NCBI RefSeq assembly: GCF_002288925.2 | Contig: NW_022098024.1 | Location: forward strand, 2,492,814-2,556,813 | Direction of reading: 5' to 3' | Source of the DNA: Delphinapterus leucas | Lineage: Eukaryota; Chordata; Mammalia; Artiodactyla; Monodontidae | DNA length: 64,000 nt | Shown here: positions 24,104-35,764 of the stretch, in pieces | How positions within the stretch are numbered: position 1 is the stretch's first letter | Layout of the letters: each line of letters starts with the position of its first letter | Notes under the pieces: model-generated | The model's input: only the letters and a program-made list of their open reading frames with translations | What the model was told of the DNA's origin: nothing | Databases searched by the model: none | Made by a program: the position numbers and the translations under genes

Positions 24104-24645
24104 TGTGGTTCTACTGATTAAGCTGGAATCAGTTTGCCTTAGTGAGATGGGCTGGGACCTGGGACCCTTTGCTGCAGTGCTGCAATGCTTGTACCTGGAC
24201 ACACCTCTCCTCGAGCAATAAAATATAAAGAAACTATATGGGACTAAAAATAACTGTGTGCATGCACAGTTGGGGCAAATTATTGACAAAAAGATACAAA
24301 AGACCAAAACACCCAACTGCCACTTCTAAAGAGCCAGGGGCAAAATCAGGGGGTCAGGAGCAAAGGTAGGGTACTGCCCATGCCCCCTGCACACAACACC
24401 ACCTAAGGGGTGGGCAGACCACCTAAGCCACCCCTCAGGCCCGAACCCTGGACACACCCTTACCTTCACCCCATATAAGGAACAAGCTCGCCCCCCTGAG
24501 GGAGAAAGTGAGCAAGGGAACTTGTTGTTTATTCTAGCTCCCCCCTGCTGCAGCAGGGTCCCCAGTAAAGCCTTGCCTGAATTTCTTGTCTGGCCTCTAG
24601 TCAATTTCTATTGATTGGGGAAGGCCAAGAACCCTGGTCGGTACC
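24104..24645 (+). mobile_element. ERV-type LTR (class I-like), probably solo or isolated
   Basis: An ordinary LTR layout: TG-start region near 24104, a GC-rich promoter region, TATA-like 'catataaggaa' near 24473, AGTAAA polyadenylation-like signal near 24565 followed by 'gccttgcctgaatttcttg', and a 3' edge '...ggtcggtacca' at 24645. The downstream 'ttagtgccagatgtg' at 24646-24660 loosely resembles a primer-binding site, but no retroviral gene follows. The minus-strand 92-codon frame (24326-24604) is a by-product of base composition. The left edge is uncertain by several bases. Confidence 0.65.
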
Positions 24646-24660
24646 ATTAGTGCCAGATGT

Positions 24661-25092
24661 GCTTTGTTTTCAGGTCCTCCCCATATGCCTTCATGTCCTT
24701 GGACTGAAAGCTACTTGGAGGGAGTATGCTCTTCTTGTAGTGCATAGGATCACACAGAGCAATGCAAATGATGCACAATTAAAGCCTCTACTCAGATCAG
24801 GAACACTGACATCCCATGGTTTGAAGCAAGTTCCATGGGCAAATCCAAGTTTAATAAAGCATGTCTACTTACTCATTGAAAAGCTGTTGATGCCAGAAGT
24901 GACTGACGACAATTATCTAACCTACCACATCTATTTTCACTAGAATCCATTTACCAAATTCAGTGTTAGTGCTAAGACATGATTATTGATTAAGCCAGCA
25001 GAAAGCAGGGTAAAAGTGTAATGATTCTTGGCCAAAGTCATAATCCTAGTGGCAAGACTTCATATTGTAACCACAATTTCTCTGGTATTCTT
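24661..25092. other. Unassigned sequence downstream of the LTR
   Basis: No gag, pol or env similarity was recognised, and the open frame at 24611-24943 starts inside the LTR. It may be host flank or a degraded internal region. Confidence 0.4.
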
Positions 25093-25213
25093 GGTGGACT
25101 TTGGGAGCAACTGTAGAAATGGGGTTTGCTTTCGGCATCTACTTTCTTTCTGGTTTAATGTTTATCTTAGATTAGTATTTAGAGTTTATTATCGTTGGTA
25201 GATTTGTTTATTG
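25093..25213 (+). repeat. Orphan 121-bp copy of L1 5' UTR sequence
   Basis: This segment matches 27118-27238, inside the 5' UTR of the full-length L1, at 119 of 121 positions by eye with no gaps. The two differences are G versus A at 25134 and 25190. Neither edge carries an A tail or a visible target-site duplication. The neighbouring bases on each side do not match the L1. It is either an insertion of L1 5' UTR sequence or a fragment left from another L1 copy. Confidence 0.9.
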
Positions 25214-25814
25214 GAAAGTTCCCACATTATGGTTCTGTTTTATACACTATATGTAATATACTACTACGATATAACAACTAGAAGGCACAAGAGAGCAAAC
25301 TGTAGATAGAAATTGAGCGGAAGTCAAATGGCAGGTGAGAAATAACCTTAGGGAAATGTGACCGCTCTCCTCCAAGACAGGCCATATAGCCATCACTGGC
25401 TTCAGAAAAAATTATCCTGACCCTCTTTATGAATCTCACAGAGAAAGGCAACATATAATATCACATTATATCATAAAAGACCACATTATTTTAGTACATT
25501 TAGAAAAATGCACAACCATTACAATGCCACTATTAGCGATGAGCTATAGTAGAACTATTGCTACATTTTTATTTATAGTACCTGAACCTTTAGTAGTAAT
25601 ACAGCAATGTGAACTTCCTGAATTTGATGGCTTGCACAGTATTATGACTATATAAAATATGTCTTTGTAGAAAATACGCAATAATGTATTTGGGTATAGG
25701 GGACATTGTGTCAGCAACTTACTCTCAGTAGATTCAGGAAAAAATAAAAAATTTCCTTGAACAGTTTTTTCAAACTCTCCACAAGGTTGAGAATTGTGTC
25801 AAATTATTTTTTAA
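25214..25814. other. No recognisable feature
   Basis: AT-rich sequence between the orphan L1 fragment and the older L1 remnant. Confidence 0.45.
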
Positions 25815-25920
25815 AAGCTACACCAGTGACAAAAATGTAATATAGTTAGTAATAAATGTAACAAAAGGCATTAAAGCTTTTGTGTAGAGATAATAAACTT
25901 GTATTAAAAGATATTAAAAA
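25815..25920 (+). mobile_element. Older L1 ORF2 fragment, left part
   Basis: Blocks such as 'gctacaccagtgacaaaaat' and 'acaaaaggcattaaagcttt' fit the L1 ORF2 region just upstream of the 'taccatgttcatggat' block. That block reappears at 33199, beyond the full-length L1. This and 33185-33570 are therefore one ancient L1 split by the later insertion. Confidence 0.6.
25906..25920 (+). repeat. Target-site duplication of the full-length L1, left copy
   Basis: The 15-bp sequence 'aaaagatattaaaaa' is identical to 33170-33184. It is A-rich, like the L1 endonuclease target TTTT/AA on the opposite strand. Confidence 0.92.
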
Positions 25921-28072
25921 GTAGAGACCTTCAAGATGGCAGAGGAGTAAGACGTGGATATAACCTTCCTCCCCACAAATACATCAGAAATACATCTACA
26001 TGTTGAACAACTCCTACAGAACACCTACTGATGCTGGCAGAAGACCTCAGAGCTCCCAAAAGGCAAGAAACTCCCCACGTACCTGGGTAGGGCAAAAGAA
26101 AAAAGAAATAACAGAGACAAAAAATAGGCACGGGACCTGCACCTCTGGGAGGGAGCTGTGAAGGAGGAAAAGTTTCCACACACTAGGAAGCCCCTTCACT
26201 GGTGGAGATGGGGGGTGGTGGGGGGTCAGGGAAGCTTTGGAGCCATGGAGGAGAGCGCAGCCACAGGGGTGTGGAGGGCAAAGCAGAGAGATTCCCGCAC
26301 AGAGGATCGGTGCCGACCAGCACTCACCAGCCCGAGAGGCTTGTCTGCTCACCCACCAGGGTGGGCAGCGGCTGGGAGCTGAGACTCAGGCTTTGGAGGT
26401 CAGCACCCAGGAAGAGGACCGGGGTTGGCTGCGTGAACACAGCCTGAAGGGGGCTAGTGCACCACAGCTAGCTGGGAGGGAGTCTGGGAAAAAGTCTGGA
26501 ACTGCCTAAGAGGCAAGTGACCATTGTTTCGGGGTACGCAAGGAGAGGGGATTCAGAGCACCACCTAAACGAGTTCCAGAGACAGGCGCGAGCTGCGGCT
26601 ATCAGCACAGACATCAGAGATGGGCATGAGATGCTAAGGCTGCTGCTGCCACCACCAAGAAGCCTATGTGCAAGCACAGGTCACTATCCACAACTCCCCT
26701 CCCAGGGAGCCTGTGCAGCCCGCCACTGTCAGGGTCCCATGATCCAGGGAAAACTTCCCCAGGAGAATGCACGGCGTGCCTCAGGCTGGTGCAACGTCAC
26801 ACCAGCCTCTGCCACTGCAGGCTCGCCCCACATCTGTACCCCTTCCTCCCCAAGGGCCTGAGTGAGCCAGAGCCACCTAATCATCTGCTCCTTTAACCCC
26901 ATCCTGTCTGGTGAAAAACAGACACGCTCAGGCGACCCACACGCAGAGGCGGGGCCAAATCCAAAGCTGAACCCCAAGAGCTGTGCGAACAAAGAAGAGA
27001 AAGGGAAATCTCTCTGTGCAGCCTCAGGTGGAGCGGATTAAATCTCCACAATCAACTTGGTGTACCCTGCATCACTGGAATACCTGAACAGAAAATGAAT
27101 CAACCTAAAATTGAGGAGGTGGACTTTGGGAGCAACTGTAGAAATGGGGTTTGCTTTCAGCATCTACTTTCTTTCTGGTTTAATGTTTATCTTAGATTAG
27201 TATTTAGAGTTTATTATCATTGGTAGATTTGTTTATTGATTTGGTTGCTCACTTCCTTTTTTCATATATAGATATATATATATTTTTTTTCCTTTTTCTC
27301 TTTTTGTGGGTGTGTATGTGTATGCTTCTTTGTGTGATTTTGTCTCTTTAGCTTTGCTTTTACCATTTATCCTAGGGTTCTGTCTGTCCGTTTTTTTGTT
27401 TGTTTATTTTTTTTAGTATAGTTTTTAGTGCTTGTTATCATTGGTGGATTTGTTTTTTTGCTCTCTTTCTTTATTACATTTCAATTTTTCTATTTTTAAT
27501 AATTATTTTATTTTAAAAACTTTATTTTATTTATTTATTATTTTTTCTTGTTTCCTTTTTTTCTCCCTTTTCTTCTGAGCTGACAGGGTCTTGATGCTGC
27601 AGGCCAGATGTCAGGTCTGTGCCGCTGAGGTGGGAGAGCTGAGGTCAGGACATTGGTGCACCAGAGACCTCCCAGCCCCACATACTATCAAATGGTGGAA
27701 GCTCCCCAGAGATCTCCATCTCAATGATAAGACCAGGCTCCACTCAACGACCAGCAAGTTGCAGTGCTGGACACCCCATATCAAACAACTACCAAGACAG
27801 GAACACAACCCCACCCATTAGCAGAAAGACTGCCTAAAATGATAAGTTCACAGACACCCCCAAAACACACCACCCGATGCAGTCCTGCCCACCAGAAAGA
27901 AAAGATCCAGCCTCATCCCCCAGTACACAGGCAGGCACTAGTCCCCTCCACCAGGAACCCTACACAACGCACTGAACCAACCTTTACCACTGGAGGCAGA
28001 CACAAAAAACAATGGGAACTATGAACCTGCAGTCTGTGAAAAGGAGACCTCAAACACAGTAAGTTAAGCAAA
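25921..28072 (+). promoter_or_regulatory. L1 5' UTR (internal promoter region)
   Basis: The first 1.1 kb is relatively GC- and CpG-richer than its surroundings, as expected of an L1 internal promoter. It is followed by a T-rich stretch (27240-27560) and a second GC-richer part before ORF1. It contains the 121-bp block shared with 25093-25213. A 'gtttattatcattggtagatttg' theme near 27210 recurs in diverged form near 27435, suggesting an internal duplication. The open frames here on both strands are not expected to be genes. Confidence 0.8.
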
Positions 28073-28959
28073 ATGAGAAGACAGAGAAACACACAGCAGA
28101 TGAAGGAACAAGGCAAAAACCAACCAGCCCAAACAAATGAAGAGGAAATTGTCTACCTGAAAAAGAATTCAGAGTAATGATAGTAAAGATGATCCAAAAT
28201 CTTTGAAATAGAATGGAGAAAATACAAGAGACCTTTAACAAAGACCTAGAAGAACTAAACAGCAAACAAACAATGATGAACAACACAATAAATGAAATTA
28301 AAAATTCTCTAGAAGGAATCAATAGCAGAATAACTGAGGCAGAAGAACGGATAAGTGACTTGGAAGATAAAATATTAGAAATAACTACCACAGAGCACAA
28401 TAAAGAAAAAAGAATGAAAAGAACTGAGGCCAGTCTCAGAGACTTCCTGGACAACATTAAACGCACCAACATTCGAATTACGGGGGTCCCAGAAAAGAAG
28501 AGAAAAAGAAAGGAACTGAGAAAATATTCGAAGAGATTTTAGTTGAAAACTTACCTAATATGGGAAAGGAAATAGTCAATCAAGTCCAGGAAGCACAGAG
28601 TCCCATACAGGATAAATCGAAGGAGAAACACACCAAGACACATATTAATCACACTATCAAAAATTAAACACAAAGAAATAATATTAAAAGCAGCAAGGGA
28701 AAAACAACAAATAACATACAAGGGAATCCTCATAAGGTTAATAGCTGGCCTATCAACAAAAACTCGGCAAGCCAGAAGGGAGTGGCAGAACATATTTAAA
28801 GTGATGAAAGGGAAAACACTACAACCAAGATTACTCTACCAGCAAGAATCTCATTCAGATTTGACAGAGAAATTAAAAACACTTACACACAAGCAAAAGC
28901 AAAGAGGATTCAGCCGCACCAAGCCAACTTTACTACAAATGCTAAAGAAACTTCTCTAG
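28073..28959 (+). pseudogene. L1 ORF1 (RNA-binding chaperone) pseudogene
   Basis: The start is taken as the ATG at 28073, where an R/Q-rich N terminus begins. A small deletion near 28150 shifts the frame and a TGA at about 28204 ends that reading. The frame at 28213-28542 then keeps about 109 codons of the K/E/N-rich coiled coil ('N-E-I-K-N-S-L-E-G-I', 'A-E-E-R-I-S-D-L-E'), the RRM start and the 'I-R-I-T-G-V-P-E' block. A further indel near 28493 breaks the RRM/C-terminal domain. The natural stop is at 28957-28959. An intact ORF1p forms trimers on L1 RNA in the cytoplasm; this copy cannot. Confidence 0.88.
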
Positions 28960-29017
28960 GCAGGAAACACAAGAGAAGGAAAAGACGTACAATAACAAAC
29001 CCAAAACAATTAAGAAA

Positions 29018-32000
29018 ATGGTAATAGCAACATACATATCAATAACTATCTTAAATGTAAATACATTCAATACTCCAACCAAAAGATACAGACTGGGTGA
29101 ATGGATACAAAAACAAGATGCATATATATGCTGTCTACGAGAGACCCACTTCAGACCTAGGGACACATACAGGCTGAAAGTGAGGGGATGGAAAAGGATA
29201 TTCTATGCAAATGGAAATCAAAAGAAAGCTGAAGTAGCAATTCTCATATCAGACATAATAGACTTTAAACAACTATTTACAAGAGACAAAGAAGGACACT
29301 ACATAATGAACAAGGGATCAATCAAAGAAGAAGATATAACAATTGTAAATATTTATGCACCCAACATAGGAGCATCTCAATACATAAGAAAAATGCTATC
29401 AGCCATAAAAGGGGAAATCGACAGTAACACAATCATAGTAGGGGACTTTAACATCCCACTTTCACCAATAGATAGATCATCCAAAATGAAAATAAATAAG
29501 GAAACACAAGCTTTAAATAATACACTAAACAAGATGGATATGATTGATATTTATAGGACATTCCATCCAAAAACAACAGAATACACTTTCTTCTCAAGTG
29601 CTCATGAAACACTCTCCGAGATAGATCATACCTTGGGTCACAAATCAAGCCTTGGTAAACTTAAGAAAATTGAAATCGTGTCAAGTGTCCTTTCAGACCA
29701 TGACGCTATGAGACTAGATATCAGAGGAAAAAATCTGTAAAAAATACAAACACATGAATGCTAAATAATACACTAGTTAATAACCAAGAGATCACTGAAG
29801 AAATCAAAGAGGAAGTCAAAAAATACCTAGAAACAAATGACAATGAAAACACGATGACCCCAAACCTATGGGATGCAGCAAAAGCAGGTCTAACAAGGAA
29901 GTTTATAGCAACACAATCCTACCTCAAGAAACAAGAAACATCTCAAATAAACAACCTAACCTTAGACCTAAGGCAATTAGAGAAAGAAGACCCAAAATTC
30001 CCAAAGTTAGCAGAAGAAAAGAAATCATAAGATCATATCAGAAATAAATGAAAAAGAAATGAAGGAAACAATAGCAAATATCAATAAAACTAAAAGCTAG
30101 TTCTCGGAGAAGATAAACAAAATTGATAAACCTTTCACCAGATTCATAAAGAGAAAAAGGGAGAAGACTTAATAGAATTCAAAATGAAAAAGGAGAAGTA
30201 ACAACTGACACTGCAGAAATACAAAGGATCGTGAGAGATTACTACAAGCAACTCTATGCCAATAAAATGGACAACCTGGAAGAAATGGACAAATTCTTAG
30301 AAAAGCACAAACTTCTGAGACTGAACCAGGAAGAAATAGAAAATATAAATAGACCAATCACAAGCACTGAAATTGAAACTGTGATTAAAACTCTTCCAAC
30401 AAACAAAAGCCCAGGACCAGATGGCTTCACAGGCGAATTGTATCAAACATTTAGAGAAGAGCTAACACATATCCTTCTCAAACTCTTCCAAAATATAGCA
30501 GAGGGAGGAACACTCCCAAACTCATTTTACAAGGCCACCATCACCCTGATGCCAAAACCAGACAAAGATGTCACAAAGAAAGAAAACTACAAGCCAATAT
30601 CACTGATGAATATAGATGCAAAAATCCTCAACAAAATACTAGCAAACAGAATCTAACAGCACATTAAAAGGATTATACACCATGATCAAGTGGGATTTAT
30701 CCCAGGAATGCAAGGATTCTTCAATATACACAAATCAATCAATGTGATAAGCCATATTAACAAACTGAAGGAGAAAAACCATATGATCATCTCAATAGAT
30801 GCAGAAAAAGCTTTCAACAGATTTCAACACCTGTTTATGATAAAAACCCTCCAGAAAGTAGGCATAGAGGGAACTTTCCTCAACATAATAAAGGCCATAT
30901 ATGACAAACCCACAGTCAACACTGTCCTCAATGGTGAAAAACTGAAACCATTTCCACTAAGGTCAGGAACAAGACAAGGTTGTCCACTCTCACCAATATT
31001 ATTTAACATAGTTTTGGAAGTTGTAGCCACAGCAATCAGAGAAGAAAAAGAAATAAAAGGAATCCAAATCAGAAAAAAAGAAATAACGCTGTCACTGTTT
31101 GCAGATGACATGATACTATACAGAAAGAATCCTAAAGTTGCTACCAGAAAACTACTAGAGCTAATCAATGAATTTGGTAAAGTAGCAGGATACAAAATTA
31201 ATGCACAGACATCTCTTGCATCCCTATACACTAATGATGAAAAATCTGAAAGAGAAATTAAGGAAACACTCCCATTTGCCATTGCAGCAAGAAGAATAAA
31301 ATATCTAGGAATAAATCTACCAAAGGAGACTAAAGACCTGTATGCAGAAGCCATAAGACACTGAAATTAAAGATGAAAGAAATGAAAGATGATACAAATA
31401 GATGGAGAGATATACCATGTTCTTGGATTGGAAGAATCAACATTGTGAAAATGACGATACTACCGAAAGCAATCTACATATTTAGTGCAATCCCTATCAA
31501 ACTACCAATGGCTTTTTTCACAGAACTAGAACAAAAAATTTTACAATTTGTATGGAAACACAAAAGACCCCTAATAGCCAAAGCAATCTTGAGAAAGAAA
31601 AACGGAGCTGGAGGAATCAGGCTCCCAGACTTCAGACTATAATACAAAGCTACAGTTATCAAGAGAGTATGGTACTGGCACAAAAACAGAAATATAATCA
31701 ATGGAATAGGATAGAAAGCCCAGAGATAAACCCACGTACTTATGGTCACCTTATTTTTGATAAAGGAGGCAAGAATATACAATGGAGAAAAGACCACCTC
31801 TTCAATAAGTGGTGCTGAGAAAACTGGACAGCTACACGTAAAAGAATGAAATGAGAATACTCCCTAACACCATACACAAAAATAAACTCAGAATAGATTA
31901 AAGACCTAAATGTAAGGCCAGACACTATAAAACTCTTAGAGGAAAACATGGGCAGAACACTTTATGACATCAATCACAGCAAGATCCTTTTTGACCTATT

Positions 32001-32809
32001 TTTGAAATAAAAACAAAAGTAAACGAATATGACCTAATGAAACTTAAAAGCTTTTGCACAGCAAAGAACCACATAAACAAGGCAAAAAGACATCCTTCAA
32101 AATGGGAGAAAATATTTGCAAATGAAGCAACTGACAAAGTATTAATCTCCAAAATTTACAAGCAGCTTATGCAGCTCAATATCAAAAACACAATCCAAAA
32201 TTGGGCAGAAGACCTAAATAGACATTTCTCTAAGAAGACATACAGATTGCCAACAAACACATGAAAGGTTGCTTCACATCACTAATCATTAGAGAAATGC
32301 AAATCAAAACTACAGTGAGGTATAACCTCACACCAGTCAGAATGGCCATCATCAAAATATTTACAAACCATAAATGCTGGACAGGGTGTGGAGAAAAGGG
32401 AACCCTCCTGCACTGTTCATGGGAATGTAAATTGATACAGCCATTATGGAGAACAGTATGAAGGTTTCTTAAAAAACTAAACATGGAACTACCACATGAC
32501 TCAACAATCCCACTATTGGGCATATACCCTGAGAAAACCATAATTCAAAAAGTGTCATGTACCACAATGTTCATTGCAGCTCTATTTACAATAGTCAGGA
32601 CATGGAAGCAACCTAAGTGTCCATCGACAGATGAATGGATAGAGAAGATGTGGCACATATATACAATGGAATATTACTGAGCCATAAAAAGAAATGAAAT
32701 TGAGTTATTTGTAATGAGGTGGGTGGACCTAGTGTCTGTCATATAGAGTGAAGTAAGTCAGAAAGAGAAAAATAAATACCGTACGCTAACACATATATAT
32801 GGAATTAAA
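29018..32809 (+). pseudogene. L1 ORF2 (endonuclease / reverse transcriptase) pseudogene
   Basis: Frame-broken but complete in order. The endonuclease part (29018-29740, 240 codons) keeps an early Asn (L-N-V-N), the Glu of an E-T-H motif (preceded by Arg where Gln is usual), the Tyr of N-I-Y-A-P-N, G-D-F-N, the Asp of E-I-D-H and S-D-H-D. Reverse transcriptase blocks follow in open stretches at 30231-30656 and 30690-31364, with the palm F-A-D-D at about 31098-31109. A C-x3-C-x7-H-x4-C knuckle lies near 32373-32427. Interruptions include a stop at about 29738, TAA at 30654-30656 and TGA at about 31362. The usual terminal stop near 32807 is mutated. Protein function is lost. Confidence 0.92.
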
Positions 32810-33169
32810 AAAAAATATTCTGAAGAACCTAGGGGCAGGACAAGAAATAAGACGCAGATGTAGAGAATGGACCTGAGGACACGGGAATGGGGAAGGGTAA
32901 GCTAGAACCAAGTGAGAGTATCGCATAGACATATATACACTACGAAGTGTAAAATAGATAGCTAGTGGGAAGTAGCCACATAGCACAGGGAGATCAGCTC
33001 AGTGCTTTGTGTCCACCTAGAGGGGTGGGATTGGGAGGGTGGGAGAGAGATGCAAGAGGGAGGGGATATGGGGATATATGTATATGTATAGCTGATTCAC
33101 TTTTTTCTAAAGCAGAAACTAACACACCATTGTAAAGCAATTATACTCCAATAAAGGTGTTAAAAAAGC
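32810..33169 (+). other. L1 3' UTR and polyadenylation signal
   Basis: Contains the conserved 'agcacagggagatcagctca' block, a G-rich stretch at 33023-33078 and the AATAAA signal near 33150 followed by a short A-rich tail. G-rich 3' UTR tracts are usual in mammalian L1. Confidence 0.85.
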
Positions 33170-33184
33170 AAAAGATATTAAAAA
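33170..33184 (+). repeat. Target-site duplication of the full-length L1, right copy
   Basis: Identical to 25906-25920. Confidence 0.92.
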
Positions 33185-33570
33185 TTAAATAAGTACGTAT
33201 ACCATGTTCATGGATAGGACATTGTAATATTTAAAGATGTCAATTATCCTAAAATTAAGCAATTCATTAAATTGATTCCCTTATAATTAGTAAAGAAGTT
33301 TTTCATGGAAGTTGGCAAGTCGATGCACAACTTCACATGGAAGCGCAAATGGCTGGGAATAGCAAAAATTCTTTATAAGAAAAATAATAACAAAAACACA
33401 CAAAAAAGAAATTTAGTTGTATAAAAATCAGGGAACTTTTCTATGATATAACAAGTCTTATTATAATGCTTCAAATACAGAGTTCAGAAATAGATTTATA
33501 TACATATGGAAATTTAGTTCAAAGCAGATTTGGCACCTATATCAGTGAGAATAGGATATCTTTTTCAAAA
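33185..33570 (+). mobile_element. Older L1 ORF2 fragment, right part
   Basis: The text 'accatgttcatggatag', 'gatgtcaattatcctaaaat', 'cacatggaagcgcaaatgg' and 'ggaacttttctatgat' follows the L1 ORF2 region after the palm, in diverged form. It continues the fragment at 25815-25920. Confidence 0.7.
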
Positions 33571-34370
33571 TAGTATTATGGTTACCAGTCATACAATTAG
33601 ATTAATATTTCTCACCGGAAAATTTTAGTGTTTTTTCAATTCTCTCATTGCTTTCAAAATCATGAGTATGTCCCTTTGTGTAGATTATTTTTATTAACTA
33701 TGCAGGAAGTATGGTAAATATTTTAAATATGAAAACTAATGCAATTCATTTAGTCTAAATAATTTTCTTGAATTAATTTTTTGGTAATTTCCTAAATTTT
33801 ATTTATTATTTTTTTCTGATTTTCTTGCAGGCACTCTCATTATTCACATATTGGTCCTTTTGTACTTATCTTTTAATATTGTTTTATTTTCTCCTATTTT
33901 AAACCTATTTTTTAGTATACTTAATGGAAAATTACCACAATTTTATTTCCTTACCCCTATATTTAGTTTTAATTTCTCCTATATTTTTATATTTCAAGGG
34001 CTGGTTTTGTTCTTTAAATATTCCTTTTCATAGCAGGCTGTTCTTTCATATGTGCGATGTGTTCTTTTTGTTTTTTTTTTTTTGCAGAAATTAATTATAG
34101 ATCCTTTTTGCAATTTTATTCTCTCCACTTTGTTTCCACTTATTCCAAAATCTTTTTGGAAATTTATTTTCTATATGTTCTGATAGGTAATTTCCTCAAA
34201 TAGCTATTGGTATTTGGCTGTTGCCTAAAAATAAGAAAGGCACCTCTCCAAAACTGATTGGAAGCTCTATGAGTTGGTGAGGTCATTTCTCTGGTGGGTT
34301 TTACTCTACATGACCTGCCTGGGGTATTTCATTTGAGAACTGTATGTGTATGTTTGTGAATATATATGTT
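33571..34370. other. No recognisable feature
   Basis: T-rich, AT-rich sequence with a T13 run near 34070. Confidence 0.45.
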
Positions 34371-34420
34371 TATGTGTGTGTATATATATATATGTATATA
34401 TATTCACATATACGTATTTT
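34371..34420. repeat. Mixed (TA)/(TG) low-complexity tract
   Basis: 'tatgtgtgtgtatatatata' continues into a TA-rich palindromic stretch ending near 'cacatatacgtat'. Confidence 0.85.
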
Positions 34421-34499
34421 TTCCCTCTGTGAAGAATCTTCCATTTTCGGCCTGTAGAGTATAAATTTCTCTATCATTATTCTGGATCCTGAGTAGGGG

Positions 34500-34725
34500 G
34501 ATAATAAGAGTAGTTAGCACATATGTAGTACTTATTTTTCTGCCCAGCACTAAAATATGTACTTGACATGTATTCACCCATTTAACCTTTGCATCAATCT
34601 AATAACTGTGTACCCATTTTTCAGTTAAAGAAATTGAGGCACAAAGAAGAACACTAACTTAGCCAAGGTCATAGAACATGTTACATGCAAAGCTGGGATT
34701 CCAACTCAAGAGGCTACACTCCTAA
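34500..34725 (-). repeat. MIR SINE
   Basis: The reverse MIR order is clear: 'tagttagcacatatgtagta', 'attcacccatttaacctttg', 'agttaaagaaattgaggcac', 'ccaaggtcatagaac' and 'agctgggattccaactcaag'. Confidence 0.9.
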
Positions 34726-35764
34726 ATGGGATATACCTGGTTTCCTATCTAGACATACATTTAATCCCCCACCCCTGCTTTCTTTTTTGATGAAATCACC
34801 CTCTTGTCTGCCTAGTGTTCCTCCTGTTCAAACTATTTATTGTTGACTCTTTGTAGATTATATACCTTCAATATTTTTCTAGTGCAGGGAAAGGGTCATT
34901 GCCAGTCTGAGTCAGGTCGGTGAAGATCAAAGTGTCCAACAGCTTCTTAAATAGATTTTCAAACTATCCCCTGTATTTAGCTCCCTCTAACCCCATTTAC
35001 AGAGGTCTGGAATTCAGCAAATTCTTGCACATTTCTAGGGTAATGCAATGCAAAGCAGGCCATTCTCTGTCTTTCTCTCTGGCTATCTTAAGTTTCTGCT
35101 TTCTCTGGTCTTCTAAATTTGTTACCACTAGCCATCTGTTTTACATTTCCTTATATTTTCTTTGCCACTTTAATTGTCCTTATATACTATTTCTTCTTTG
35201 AAAAAAAAATAACTTTACACTTGTTTCCATGGGAAATTAGGAGGAAATTATGTTGGTTGTATTTATGCTCTTATGTTTAATACAAACCCACATTTATCTA
35301 TTTTTCTTGATACAAATTTACTTGCTAATCACCTCATATTTGTAGGTGGCAGACTCCATAGCTGAGAATGATGTACTGGATAAAGAAAATTCTCTTTTAT
35401 TATCTAAATTTTTAAATTTCAGTTTGTCGAGGAGATAGCAAATCAGATGCCTGATCCTAGAGATTAGCTGGAAATAATGATTCTATCGCATCAGTTAGGG
35501 GGTTTCTAGGGCACAGGGTATGCGAGTCTTAAATCTAAGTTTAAGATGGGGGGAATAAGAATGACACTTTCAGGCTCTACTCAAAAAGGCAGGAACTAGA
35601 AGCTTTAGGAAGATGAATATTGATGCAGCATTTCTGTTTGCCTATTTAAAGTTCCTCCGTCTTTAAGCTACTACAGCCTTAAGGCTACACAAATTGTCTG
35701 TTTAAAAACCAGACAAAATAACTGCTACAAAGACGAAACTATGATGAAATTTAACTGTGTAGTG
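34726..35764. other. No recognisable feature
   Basis: A 93-codon plus-strand frame (34920-35201) has no recognised similarity. Confidence 0.45.

Larger units (their letters stand above)
25921..33169 (+). mobile_element. Full-length L1 LINE (7,249 bp), inactivated
   Basis: Complete structure: 5' UTR (25921-28072) starting 'gtagagaccttcaagatggc', ORF1 (from 28073), a short intergenic segment, ORF2 (from 29018), then a 3' UTR ending 'ccaataaaggtgttaaaaaa'. It is bounded by a perfect 15-bp duplication. Stops and frameshifts interrupt both ORFs, so it cannot move by itself. It inserted into an older L1 in the same orientation. The young-looking duplication with many coding lesions fits an insertion that happened in the cetacean or cetartiodactyl lineage and then decayed neutrally. 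Confidence 0.93.

Noticed and set aside
24326..24604. 92-codon minus-strand frame
   Set aside because: Lies inside the LTR and lacks family similarity.
25931..27821. Many overlapping open frames in a GC-richer stretch
   Set aside because: This is the L1 5' UTR. Frames occur on both strands without a preferred one and without any domain.
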